A stretch of DNA of 23,157 bases from JAUUZT01 sp964654015 (lineage in GTDB: Bacteria; Chloroflexota; Dehalococcoidia; GIF9; AB-539-J10): positions 1 to 23,157 of the forward strand of contig CAZZHQ010000032.1 of NCBI GenBank assembly GCA_964654015.1, read 5' to 3'. Shown in pieces: positions 8,593-15,400 of the stretch (its first letter is position 1; each line of letters begins with the position of its first letter). The notes under the pieces are model-generated. The model made no database searches. It saw only the letters and a list, made by a program, of their open reading frames with translations, and was not told the origin of the DNA. Position numbers and translations under genes: made by a program.

Positions 8593-9834
8593 CTAACCTA
8601 CTTTAACGACGGCACCTGTCCCTTGACCTAAACCACCGCAGATAGAACATGCTCCATAAGTACCTCCACGTCTATTTAGTTCATATATAAGCGTCATCAA
8701 TATTCTGACCCCACTGACTCCGACAGGATGCCCCAAGGCAATAGCGCCCCCATTTACATTTATTTTCTCCCTTAGCTGCTCTAACTTTTCCTTGTTTCCC
8801 TGATAATACTTATCGGCAAGAACCTTACTTGACACAAGCGGCATAGCTGCAAAAGCCTCGTTGATCTCTATGAGGTCAAGATCATCCAGTGTAAGTCCAG
8901 CCAGAGATAATACTTTTTCAATTGTGCTTGCGGGAACAACGGGAACTAGTTTCGACTCAGTTGATACGCTGGCAACACTCAGTATTTTAGCAAGAGGTCT
9001 TAACCCATACTGCTGAGCTTTCTTTTCTGTCATTAACAGAATACCCGCGGCGCCGGCATCCAGACCAGGAGCATTCCCCGCGGTAACAGTGGGACTTCCG
9101 TAAACAGTAGGTAATTTGCTTAACCCCTCCAAAGTTGTATTTGGTTTTGGGGTCTCATCCTTGTCAAACATGATAGGCGGTCCCTTTTTTTGAGGAATTT
9201 CAATGGATATCAATTCATCTTTAAACTTGCCTTCTGCTTGAGCTTTCGCACACCGCATTTGGCTACGATAAGCCCAACTATCTTGCTCCTCGCGCGTAAC
9301 ACCGAAAGCTATAGCTGTTTCGCCAGCGTCGACCGACACGGGATTGAACTCCTTGTAACCCAATTCGTAGAGAGGGTCATACAGGGTGATATGTCCAATC
9401 CTTTTCCCCCATCGTGTTTCAGGTGATAATAAAAAGGGAGAGCGACTAAAATTATCCGCTCCCATTGCAATGGTAACTTGAGCTTCACCCAGTCGCATTG
9501 CTCTGACAGCCGATTGAACAGCAACCAAAGATGAACAACATGCTTTATTAATCCCCATTGAGAGTGTCTCAGGTGGCAGACCTGCTTTCAATACAGCTCT
9601 TCTATCGGGAACGTCACCTTTGCCATCCACCGGTGGTTCTTGTAGAATTGAAAAACCGTAGAACACTTCGTCAACGGCATTCCCAGTTATGCCGGATCGT
9701 TTAAGCAATTCCTTAATTACAGCAACACCCAGATCAGAGCTAGGTATACTACTTAAAGCGCCACCAAATCTACTAAAGGGAGTCCTAGCACCGGATACCA
9801 CCACTATATCCTCGTTTTGTTCTCTGAAAGTCAT
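8593..9834 (-). CDS. Thiolase family protein (acetyl-CoA acetyltransferase / 3-ketoacyl-CoA thiolase)
   Basis: This full-length thiolase of 413 residues would cleave a 3-oxoacyl-CoA with CoA, or condense two acyl-CoAs. The nucleophile is C99 in NKACCSSL. NEAFA is at 325-329, the catalytic His369 is in ALGHPVGVSG, and the second catalytic Cys399 is in SICGGLGQG. The nucleophile block has an extra cysteine and Ser-Ser in place of the usual Ser-Gly, and the GNAPGLDAGAAG block departs from the common NASGINDGAA, so its substrate may be unusual. It sits between the enoyl-CoA hydratase gene and the flavoproteins in the minus operon, with an AGGAG ribosome site. It fits the last step of beta-oxidation after ring cleavage or chain shortening. 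Confidence 0.92.
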   Translation of the reverse strand: MTFREQNEDIVVVSGARTPFSRFGGALSSIPSSDLGVAVIKELLKRSGITGNAVDEVFYGFSILQEPPVDGKGDVPDRRAVLKAGLPPETLSMGINKACCSSLVAVQSAVRAMRLGEAQVTIAMGADNFSRSPFLLSPETRWGKRIGHITLYDPLYELGYKEFNPVSVDAGETAIAFGVTREEQDSWAYRSQMRCAKAQAEGKFKDELISIEIPQKKGPPIMFDKDETPKPNTTLEGLSKLPTVYGSPTVTAGNAPGLDAGAAGILLMTEKKAQQYGLRPLAKILSVASVSTESKLVPVVPASTIEKVLSLAGLTLDDLDLIEINEAFAAMPLVSSKVLADKYYQGNKEKLEQLREKINVNGGAIALGHPVGVSGVRILMTLIYELNRRGGTYGACSICGGLGQGTGAVVKVG

Positions 9835-9944
9835 ATTCTACGCACTCCTATTTCAAGTATGTCCCATATGTTAAAGTGAATTACGCCTACAAAAGACTAC
9901 GTAGCCCAGCTCAAATTATAGCCTTACCGGAATCTGTAACCATG

Positions 9945-10736
9945 TCACCTTCCTTTAAATTGCGGTGCCCTTTTTTCTAGAAATGCTGCGATACCCTCCT
10001 GTGCATCCTCGGATGCGAAACACAAGGAAAAGACCTCTCTTTCATATGCGAGTCCAGCATCAAAATTCATTTCCATGCCGCGAATTACTGCGGACTTAAT
10101 CAACTTGAGAGTTGTTCCGCTCTTTTCCAATAGTTTCTTAACCACTCTCTGCACAGCGGATTCCAATTCTGCTGCTGGTACCACATCGTTAACTAGCCCC
10201 AGTCTCTTGGCTTCACTCGCTTTGATAGTGTCGCCTGTAAGCAAAAGCTCCATAGCTTTGGCTTTTCCAATCAATCTTGGCAGTCTCTGTGTCCCGCCCG
10301 CTCCAGGCATAACACCCAGTCTTATCTCCGGCTGACCAAATATAGCATCCTCAGTACAGATCCTAATATCGCATGCCAAAGCTATCTCACATCCTCCGCC
10401 CAGCGCCAGTCCATTTATGGCGGCTACAACCGGCTTGTCCATATGCTCCAGCAATCTTAAAGATGGGCCAATGCCTACATCACGCATCTCCAGGGCGCTT
10501 AATCCTTTAATCATATTAATATCTGCCCCGGCAGCAAATGCACGTCCCGTACCTGTAATGACAATAACTTTCACTGTTTCGTCTGCGCCAACACACTCTA
10601 CCGCCTGCTTAAACTCCACTATCATCTCGGAGTTAATTGCATTCAGAACCTCTGGTCTGTTAAGTATAATTTTCGCGACTTTGTCTTTTTTCTCGAGGAC
10701 GATGGTTCGGAAATTGCTACTTGCGTCCAACGTCAT
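9945..10736 (-). CDS. Enoyl-CoA hydratase (crotonase family)
   Basis: This crotonase-fold protein of 263 residues would hydrate an enoyl-CoA to a 3-hydroxyacyl-CoA. Both catalytic glutamates of classical hydratases are present: E117 in ALGGGCEIALACD and E137 in FGQPEIRLGVMPGAGG. The oxyanion-hole segment RAFAAGADI is at 65-73. The ATG overlaps the stop of the dehydrogenase gene (ATGA, 4 bases), indicating coupled translation. In this setting it could act on a linear intermediate or, as in Dch-like enzymes, on a cyclic dienoyl-CoA; sequence alone does not decide. A 110-bp gap to the thiolase gene holds nothing I can name. Confidence 0.93.
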   Translation of the reverse strand: MTLDASSNFRTIVLEKKDKVAKIILNRPEVLNAINSEMIVEFKQAVECVGADETVKVIVITGTGRAFAAGADINMIKGLSALEMRDVGIGPSLRLLEHMDKPVVAAINGLALGGGCEIALACDIRICTEDAIFGQPEIRLGVMPGAGGTQRLPRLIGKAKAMELLLTGDTIKASEAKRLGLVNDVVPAAELESAVQRVVKKLLEKSGTTLKLIKSAVIRGMEMNFDAGLAYEREVFSLCFASEDAQEGIAAFLEKRAPQFKGR

Positions 10737-11611
10737 TTCCCCTTTTCTATCTTAAAATAATCATAAAACCCGCCCTTGCTTGCAGGTTTATTTCCGATGT
10801 AGCCGGATTTTACTAACTTCTTTAATATCAGCGGGGGCATAAATTTTGGTTCTCCGGTTTCTGCATAAAGGTATGAGAGCGTATGCACAAATGTATCAAG
10901 ACCCACCATATCCAATAGCTCAATAGGACCCATAGGCCATCCATACATTAACCTGGACAGCTGATCAATCTCCTTTATACCGGCAACGCCGGATTCGAAA
11001 AGTCTTATCGCCTCAGCCAGATACGTATTTATATATCGGGTGGTGAAGAATCCCGGACCGTCATTAACTAAAAATGGTTCTTTGCCTAGCTTGAACGAAA
11101 ATTCCATAACAGATTTACAGGTCCCGTCAGAAGTAAGAGCCCCCTTAACAACTTCAATTGACTTCATGAGCGGCGCCGGATTAGACCAGTGCATACCAAT
11201 TACATTCTCCGGTCTGCTGGTTGCCGACGCAATATCCGTGATCATTATCGCCGAAGTATTTGAGGCTAAGATCGTATGCTTTGGGCTAAAATCCTCTCCT
11301 TGTCTAAGAACGCGCCTTTTGAGTTCCAGATCTTCCGGGATACACTCGATAACTATGTCGCATCCGCTCACAGCTTCCTTTAAATCTGTTGTACCCTCAA
11401 TCCTGGATAAAATTAGTTCCACATCCTCTTGTTTGATTTTCTGCGCCTTGACGAATCTGCTGAGACTTTTCCTGATCGAATCAAACCCAGCATCAATATA
11501 TTTAGTTTCAAGATCTCTTATACTCACATTGAATCCCTTTGTCGCACAGACTTGGGCAATACCTCCACCCATTAGACCGGTGCCTAAGACACAAACCTTC
11601 TTGATTTCCAT
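10733..11611 (-). CDS. 3-hydroxyacyl-CoA dehydrogenase
   Basis: This 292-residue short-form enzyme of the HAD/HBD family would oxidise a 3-hydroxyacyl-CoA with NAD+. The N-terminal Rossmann motif is VLGTGLMGGGIAQ (8-20). The catalytic histidine is H141 in GMHWSNPAPLMKSIEVV, with N144 nearby. The C-terminal domain has GFFTTRYINTYLAEA and YGWPMGPIELLDMVGLDT. I start at 11611 rather than at the in-frame ATG at 11626, because AGGTGG abuts the upstream ATG but stands at a workable distance from the second, and the family begins just before this point. It is the first gene of the minus operon, about 80 bases after the promoter at 11708-11736. Confidence 0.92.
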   Translation of the reverse strand: MEIKKVCVLGTGLMGGGIAQVCATKGFNVSIRDLETKYIDAGFDSIRKSLSRFVKAQKIKQEDVELILSRIEGTTDLKEAVSGCDIVIECIPEDLELKRRVLRQGEDFSPKHTILASNTSAIMITDIASATSRPENVIGMHWSNPAPLMKSIEVVKGALTSDGTCKSVMEFSFKLGKEPFLVNDGPGFFTTRYINTYLAEAIRLFESGVAGIKEIDQLSRLMYGWPMGPIELLDMVGLDTFVHTLSYLYAETGEPKFMPPLILKKLVKSGYIGNKPASKGGFYDYFKIEKGK

Positions 11612-11693
11612 ATTTCTACCATCCACCTAAATATTCTAATCCAAATAATTTTAAATATATCATTAAAGACGAACAACGAGAATACCACAATAA

Positions 11694-11709
11694 ATTATCG
11701 TAGTACGAT
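11694..11709 (-). promoter_or_regulatory. Putative operator at the minus-operon promoter
   Basis: Read on the minus strand this is ATCGTACTACGATAAT. Its first 13 bases (11697-11709) form a palindrome with six-base arms around one central base. It starts inside the -10 box and covers the predicted transcription start, a typical repressor position. It matches the site at 16882-16897 at 15 of 16 bases and that at 11807-11822 more loosely. The core fits TNGTNNNACNA, the pattern of FadR-subfamily GntR regulators; the family assignment is inference. Confidence 0.7.
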
Positions 11710-11736
11710 TATAGCAATATAGGTAAAATAAGTCAA
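11708..11736 (-). promoter_or_regulatory. Sigma70-like promoter of the minus operon
   Basis: On the minus strand TTGACT (11736-11731) is followed after 17 bases by TATAAT (11713-11708). This is near consensus. The predicted start lies around 11700, inside the operator, leaving a leader of about 90 bases before the dehydrogenase gene. Confidence 0.8.
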
Positions 11737-11776
11737 TGGGAAACAAGCTAAAATTATCAATATGCGTAAGCAGCTA

Positions 11777-11805
11777 TTGACAATGCCGCCTGTGTGTATT
11801 ATGAT
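11777..11805 (+). promoter_or_regulatory. Sigma70-like promoter of the plus operon
   Basis: TTGACA (11777-11782), 17-base spacer, TATGAT (11800-11805). It is divergent from the minus-operon promoter, with about 40 bp between the two -35 boxes. The leader to the first gene is about 165 bases. Confidence 0.75.
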
Positions 11806-11806
11806 G

Positions 11807-11822
11807 GTCGTGAAGCGATAAT
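11807..11822 (+). promoter_or_regulatory. Putative operator, weaker copy, at the plus-operon promoter
   Basis: GTCGTGAAGCGATAAT matches the site at 16882-16897 at 12 of 16 bases. Both sites are followed by CG and both lie just after the -10 box. The left half-site is good (TCGT); the right half is GCGA rather than ACGA, so binding may be weaker. Confidence 0.5.
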
Positions 11823-11977
11823 CGATAGGCGATCAATTTGTAATTGTGGTTCTGCTATCTGACACGCGGTTTACGGGGACACCTATTGTATTATTAAGGA
11901 GGTGAGTAGATAAACATAAACTGAAGTATTATTGGAACTGGCAGTTGTAACATTAATTGAAAATTCAGGAGGAGGAT

Positions 11978-12349
11978 ATGCAAATTATAGGCACAGGTTT
12001 CAATGTATTTAAAAATGGGAAGGTTGAAGGCATCATTAAAAAAGTAGAAAAACCAAAAGATGTTTCATCACTTTTCATAAACTCAAGAAATCAGTTAAAT
12101 AAATTCATCATTGTATCGACAAGTGGAACTGCTACCTTCGTTGGCCCTATGCTTACGGGCGGTGTTAAAGGTATGATTGCACTTACCGGGGCGCCAGAAT
12201 CTCATCTCGGCCTCCTATTACGGGAATATAGGATACCATCTATAATGGGATTCCAACTGGAAAATATCAAGTTTGAAGATATTAAAGAGGGGGCCACCCT
12301 AGTGATGGATTGCGAGGGTGAACGCGTTGGCAAGGCATACATTAAATGA
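11978..12349 (+). CDS. Stand-alone phosphohistidine swivelling-domain protein (PEP-utilizing enzyme mobile domain)
   Basis: This 123-residue protein consists almost only of the mobile phosphohistidine domain found in PEP synthase, pyruvate phosphate dikinase, PTS enzyme I and phenylphosphate synthase. The signature is ALTGAPESHLGLLLREYRIP (68-87), with H76 as the likely phosphorylated residue; compare the family's GG-x-T-x-H followed by the A(R/E)xxxIPxxxG part. The ATG at 11978 is chosen because GGAGGAGG directly precedes it; an upstream in-frame TTG would absorb that ribosome site. The usual ATP-grasp and PEP-binding domains are not attached and are not encoded elsewhere in the window. It is the first gene of a three-gene operon with two unknown proteins, so it may be the phosphocarrier subunit of a multi-subunit phosphotransfer enzyme. 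Confidence 0.82.
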   Translation: MQIIGTGFNVFKNGKVEGIIKKVEKPKDVSSLFINSRNQLNKFIIVSTSGTATFVGPMLTGGVKGMIALTGAPESHLGLLLREYRIPSIMGFQLENIKFEDIKEGATLVMDCEGERVGKAYIK

Positions 12350-12379
12350 GCAGTACTCAATATTAAGGGGGTGAATGAT

Positions 12380-13546
12380 ATGGCAACATTTGAAAAGGTA
12401 AGTTTAGAGGAATTAAATAGATTCGTTGTACAGGCCTCATGGAACATTCCGGATGTTCTTTCAATGAGGGGGACGGAGGGGGTTAACCCCTTAATTCCAC
12501 GTCAGCTATATGAAATCTTATCTGGATTTGATGCTTTCTACAGGTGGAATATTTTCGAGGAGGCTATTATTGATAAAGTTGGAATCGATGGCGTAGCGAA
12601 GATGGCCAAGTCTGCGCACGATGAAATAGGTACTAAGATAAACAGCCTTCACATTTGGTGTCTGCTAGCTGTGCCATTCGGAACCGGCCGAGGAGTCATG
12701 GGTAATGCAGGTATATTAAAGTACAATGATAATGCCGATGCGATGAGAACCATAGTCACTTTTTACAAGATTCTTGAGCAAAATTTCCGTACCGATGGTA
12801 ATTTATGGACTGCATTAGGCGGATATAAAACTCAAATCTTAAATGATAAAATGCTTGGCATGCTTAAGAATAGCCTTGAACCATTAAGTGCAAAGACCAA
12901 AGCGAGCTTTTCACGTTTTAATGCCAGCGGTGAACTATTAGCATTTTTCGAGCATTTCGATTGCAGGCTGGGTGTATCTGATCAAGGGCCTTATGACCTG
13001 GGTGATGGCAGGCTGATGATAGTCAGAGATCATTTTGTCAATGAATACCATTACCACTGGACAGATGTATGTGAAGAGCTACCGTACGTTTATACTCTGG
13101 TATTTACGGTGGACAAGAGCAAAATTCAACGATGGATAATCAATGACCTCTCGACCTCATACCCTTCGCCTGCCGACTATCAACCTTTCATCACTCATGC
13201 ATGCGTATTTAAGAGGGACAAGTGGGATTCGCCAGTTCAGAAAGTTCCACTGGGTACTCTAGACAAAATTTCAGAACAGTTTGACACATGTGTAGCCAAA
13301 CTGTACACGAAATTCGAGCGTATGTGTGATTTGGAAAAAGCACTATGCGGCGCTTGGACATATTCCGTGGGAATGTTGCTTCCGTTTGCTTTGCGTGCCG
13401 GTAATTACGAAGAACTATGTGACAAGTATGGCATGTGGAATAACATACCGATGGTATTTAAATATTTCTACCAAGTAAACGATATTGCTGTTGCAGCTTT
13501 GCCCAAATTATTGAGAGGTGACGGCTGGGTTCCTTTAATCCCATGA
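12380..13546 (+). CDS. Conserved-looking protein of unknown function, 388 residues
   Basis: I do not recognise this protein. The ATG at 12380 is preferred over the GTG at 12371 because AAGGGGGTG is well spaced from it. It is soluble, with no signal peptide or clear membrane segment, and rich in aromatic residues. Conspicuous parts are GTGRGVMGNAG (101-111), SDQGPYDLGDGRLMIVRDHF (200-219) and a histidine pair in NEYHYHWTDV (221-230) that could bind a metal. Cysteines are scattered and form no Fe-S motif. There is no ATP-grasp signature and no P-loop. It lies 30 bp after the phosphohistidine protein gene and 53 bp before another small unknown gene, under one promoter. It is a candidate catalytic subunit of whatever that operon makes. 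Confidence 0.8.
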   Translation: MATFEKVSLEELNRFVVQASWNIPDVLSMRGTEGVNPLIPRQLYEILSGFDAFYRWNIFEEAIIDKVGIDGVAKMAKSAHDEIGTKINSLHIWCLLAVPFGTGRGVMGNAGILKYNDNADAMRTIVTFYKILEQNFRTDGNLWTALGGYKTQILNDKMLGMLKNSLEPLSAKTKASFSRFNASGELLAFFEHFDCRLGVSDQGPYDLGDGRLMIVRDHFVNEYHYHWTDVCEELPYVYTLVFTVDKSKIQRWIINDLSTSYPSPADYQPFITHACVFKRDKWDSPVQKVPLGTLDKISEQFDTCVAKLYTKFERMCDLEKALCGAWTYSVGMLLPFALRAGNYEELCDKYGMWNNIPMVFKYFYQVNDIAVAALPKLLRGDGWVPLIP

Positions 13547-13599
13547 ACTTTCACAGAGGTGTCTCAAATTCTCCAAAATTTAAAAAGGAGGTTAATTTC

Positions 13600-13983
13600 A
13601 TGAGCTGGGGTGGAAATTTCGACTTGGCATGGAAAAAAATACCGGTAGGTAAGGAATTTAAAAAACCAGAGGAACTGGTTGCATTTGTTGAGAAAGAAAC
13701 CAAGTTTTATAAGTGGTTTTCAGGTTATTATTCACAAATTGCAGTGCTTCGAATTAAGAAGGACGGATCAGAAAAAACTGTTAATGTCACTCTCATAAAG
13801 GGTAAATACCCACCCATGTATACACCGGAGGAAAGGCAAAAAATGGATTTCGATAAACTTGGAGAGCAACCAGCCAACATCCTATGGGATGGCGAATGGA
13901 ATGAAATAAAACCGGAAGACTTCCCCATGAATGTTATGGAAGTCATACTCCCATTTGATATGTCGAAAGTCATTTATATTTGA
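13600..13983 (+). CDS. Small protein of unknown function, 127 residues
   Basis: I do not recognise the family. The start at 13600 follows a strong AAAGGAGG site; a longer in-frame reading from 13543 would overlap the preceding gene and is not needed. The protein begins MSWGGNFDLAWKKIPVGKEF and is rich in Lys, Glu and aromatic residues. It has no cysteines, no signal peptide and no membrane segment. The last third (WDGEWNEIKPEDFPMNVMEV) is acidic. As the third gene of the plus operon it is probably a small subunit or accessory protein of the phosphohistidine/unknown-protein pair upstream. A long hairpin follows the stop codon. Confidence 0.75.
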   Translation: MSWGGNFDLAWKKIPVGKEFKKPEELVAFVEKETKFYKWFSGYYSQIAVLRIKKDGSEKTVNVTLIKGKYPPMYTPEERQKMDFDKLGEQPANILWDGEWNEIKPEDFPMNVMEVILPFDMSKVIYI

Positions 13984-14036
13984 AGCAATTACTCCGGATT
14001 AGATCGTATTGCGTCAAAACGAATTGGGCGAACTGA

Positions 14037-14105
14037 ATATTGTCAGTGGGTTTACCTGATACGGACATTGGTAGCACGCCGTTCAGGTAAGCCCACAAAC
14101 AATAT
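14037..14105 (+). repeat. Long imperfect hairpin downstream of the plus operon
   Basis: The inner stem GTGGGTTTACCTGA (14046-14059) pairs with TCAGGTAAGCCCAC (14083-14096) with one G-T wobble. The outer stem ATATTGT (14037-14043) pairs with ACAATAT (14099-14105), separated from the inner stem by a 2x2 internal loop. The apical loop is 23 bases. The outer arm runs into the start of repeat copy 2. It could end transcription of the plus operon, but no T-run follows, so it may instead be part of a mobile element end or a structured RNA. Confidence 0.75.
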
Positions 14106-14152
14106 CTCAAGGACTCTAAGACAGGGTGCTGCGGTTTTACGGGGGAAGGTCA
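14102..14152 (+). repeat. 51-bp direct repeat, copy 2
   Basis: Same orientation as 4-54, with 48 of 51 positions identical. It lies in the convergent gap between the plus operon and the orphan minus gene. Together the copies bracket about 14.1 kb. No open reading frame of a transposase is attached to either copy inside the window. Confidence 0.85.
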
Positions 14153-14250
14153 AGGATAGCCAATAATATTTCGGTTAGACTACTTGACTCAACCTGGCTG
14201 GCTTTGACAGTTACCAATGGTATGCTTTGAATGTCCGATTGCATTAATTG

Positions 14251-15045
14251 TTAAAGTTCGAGGAAAAGCTTTTCTTTAATATCTAGAAGATGTTCATAGC
14301 AATGACAAATTTCATTAGCTGATTGATTGTTTTTCTCAACAAACATTTTAATCGTATTTTTATGAACGTTCATGATTTTATATACGGCCTCTTTTAGTCC
14401 CGAGACCAGCGTAATATCGTTGAATTGTAGATCGACAAATTCGCCAAGGAAATCACCCTCATTTATTTCATAAGTTGGTTCCGGCTCTAGCGGATATTTT
14501 CCGATCTTCTTTATAACCTCTCTATAGATAGTCTCAAAAAAGCTTCTTCGGATTTCAAATGTTGTTTTCTTCCCATCTCGAATATATCCGATCCTAAGAA
14601 ATTCTTTTTGGTGCATCTCGTTTGTGACAGCTTCAGGAGATAAATTTTCGATACTGGGCTTAAAGAGATCACAAAGGACTATAATAGCTTCGCGTATTAC
14701 TTGTAGCACCAAGTCGCTGGAACGGCGTACATATTCAGCAGCTTGCATTTTGTATTCATCCACCAGTGTCTGTAGTATGGGCTTAAATTTTAACGCATAT
14801 TTATATGATTCCGTATCTTCCAGCAATGTATTGCTTTGGCAATCGTATAGAGGTACGATTATTTCACCCTGAGCATTCTCATACCAATAGAAACAACCAC
14901 ATATTGTGGCATCCACATCTTGCACAATAATTCCCCCATTTTTTGGATTAATTGCCATAAGTAGTATTGGATCCGGGAAACATATTGCCGCTCTCATCAT
15001 CCCCTTAAGATCGTTATGCCCATCTTGTTCAGGCTGTGCACTCAT
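14251..15045 (-). CDS. Hypothetical protein, 264 residues
   Basis: I do not recognise this protein. The ATG at 15045 follows a GGGAGA site. The N-terminal 75 residues include ILLMAINPKNGGIIVQDVDA and CGCFYWYENAQGEIIVPLYD, which look like a small alpha/beta domain. The rest is mostly helical and charged, with a run of helices from residue 90 and a lysine/asparagine-rich C-terminus. No helix-turn-helix, signal peptide or membrane helix is evident. It lies alone between the 51-bp repeat and the insertion sequence and is transcribed opposite to both neighbouring plus operons. It could be a regulator or sensor for the island, but nothing in the sequence proves that. Confidence 0.65.
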   Translation of the reverse strand: MSAQPEQDGHNDLKGMMRAAICFPDPILLMAINPKNGGIIVQDVDATICGCFYWYENAQGEIIVPLYDCQSNTLLEDTESYKYALKFKPILQTLVDEYKMQAAEYVRRSSDLVLQVIREAIIVLCDLFKPSIENLSPEAVTNEMHQKEFLRIGYIRDGKKTTFEIRRSFFETIYREVIKKIGKYPLEPEPTYEINEGDFLGEFVDLQFNDITLVSGLKEAVYKIMNVHKNTIKMFVEKNNQSANEICHCYEHLLDIKEKLFLEL

Positions 15046-15400
15046 TTATTTTATCTCCCGAATTTTTATCCGAGTACTGCATCTCTTTAATTTTAACTAC
15101 AAGTTTTGCACGGCATCTTATGGTCGCCTTTAACTTTTATCCTGACAAACGATCAGTGTATGCATGATAAATTACTTGGTTTATTGCTCGCTTTAATCAT
15201 TTTATCGCAGTTTAATACCTGAATTACATTTTTATTTTACAGACTATACAGACTAACCTGAATTTTATACTAGAATGAGAATGAAACGCAAAATGGCCTA
15301 AGGATCTCGAGTTTCCAGCTATAAGTGTTGCTTCAAAAGCAAAACAATTAGTCCCATTGATTATGATTCAACTTATCAGATTCAACTTATCAGGTGTTGC
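15046..15400. other. AT-rich intergenic region with two short tandem duplications
   Basis: No gene is visible between the orphan gene and the insertion sequence. It holds TACAGACTA repeated in tandem (15238-15246, 15247-15255) and GATTCAACTTATCA repeated in tandem (15365-15378, 15379-15392), the latter ending 8 bases before the insertion sequence. The promoter of the orphan minus gene should lie here, but no convincing -35/-10 pair was found. Confidence 0.6.

Noticed and set aside
11040..11630. Plus-strand open frame of 196 codons opposite the 3-hydroxyacyl-CoA dehydrogenase
   Set aside because: It lies fully antisense to a clear enzyme gene, its product has no recognisable motif, and no ribosome site precedes it.
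11896..11906. Strong Shine-Dalgarno-like AAGGAGGTGAG in the plus-operon leader
   Set aside because: No usable start codon follows at the right distance and the next frames close at once; it may be a relic, but no gene can be supported.
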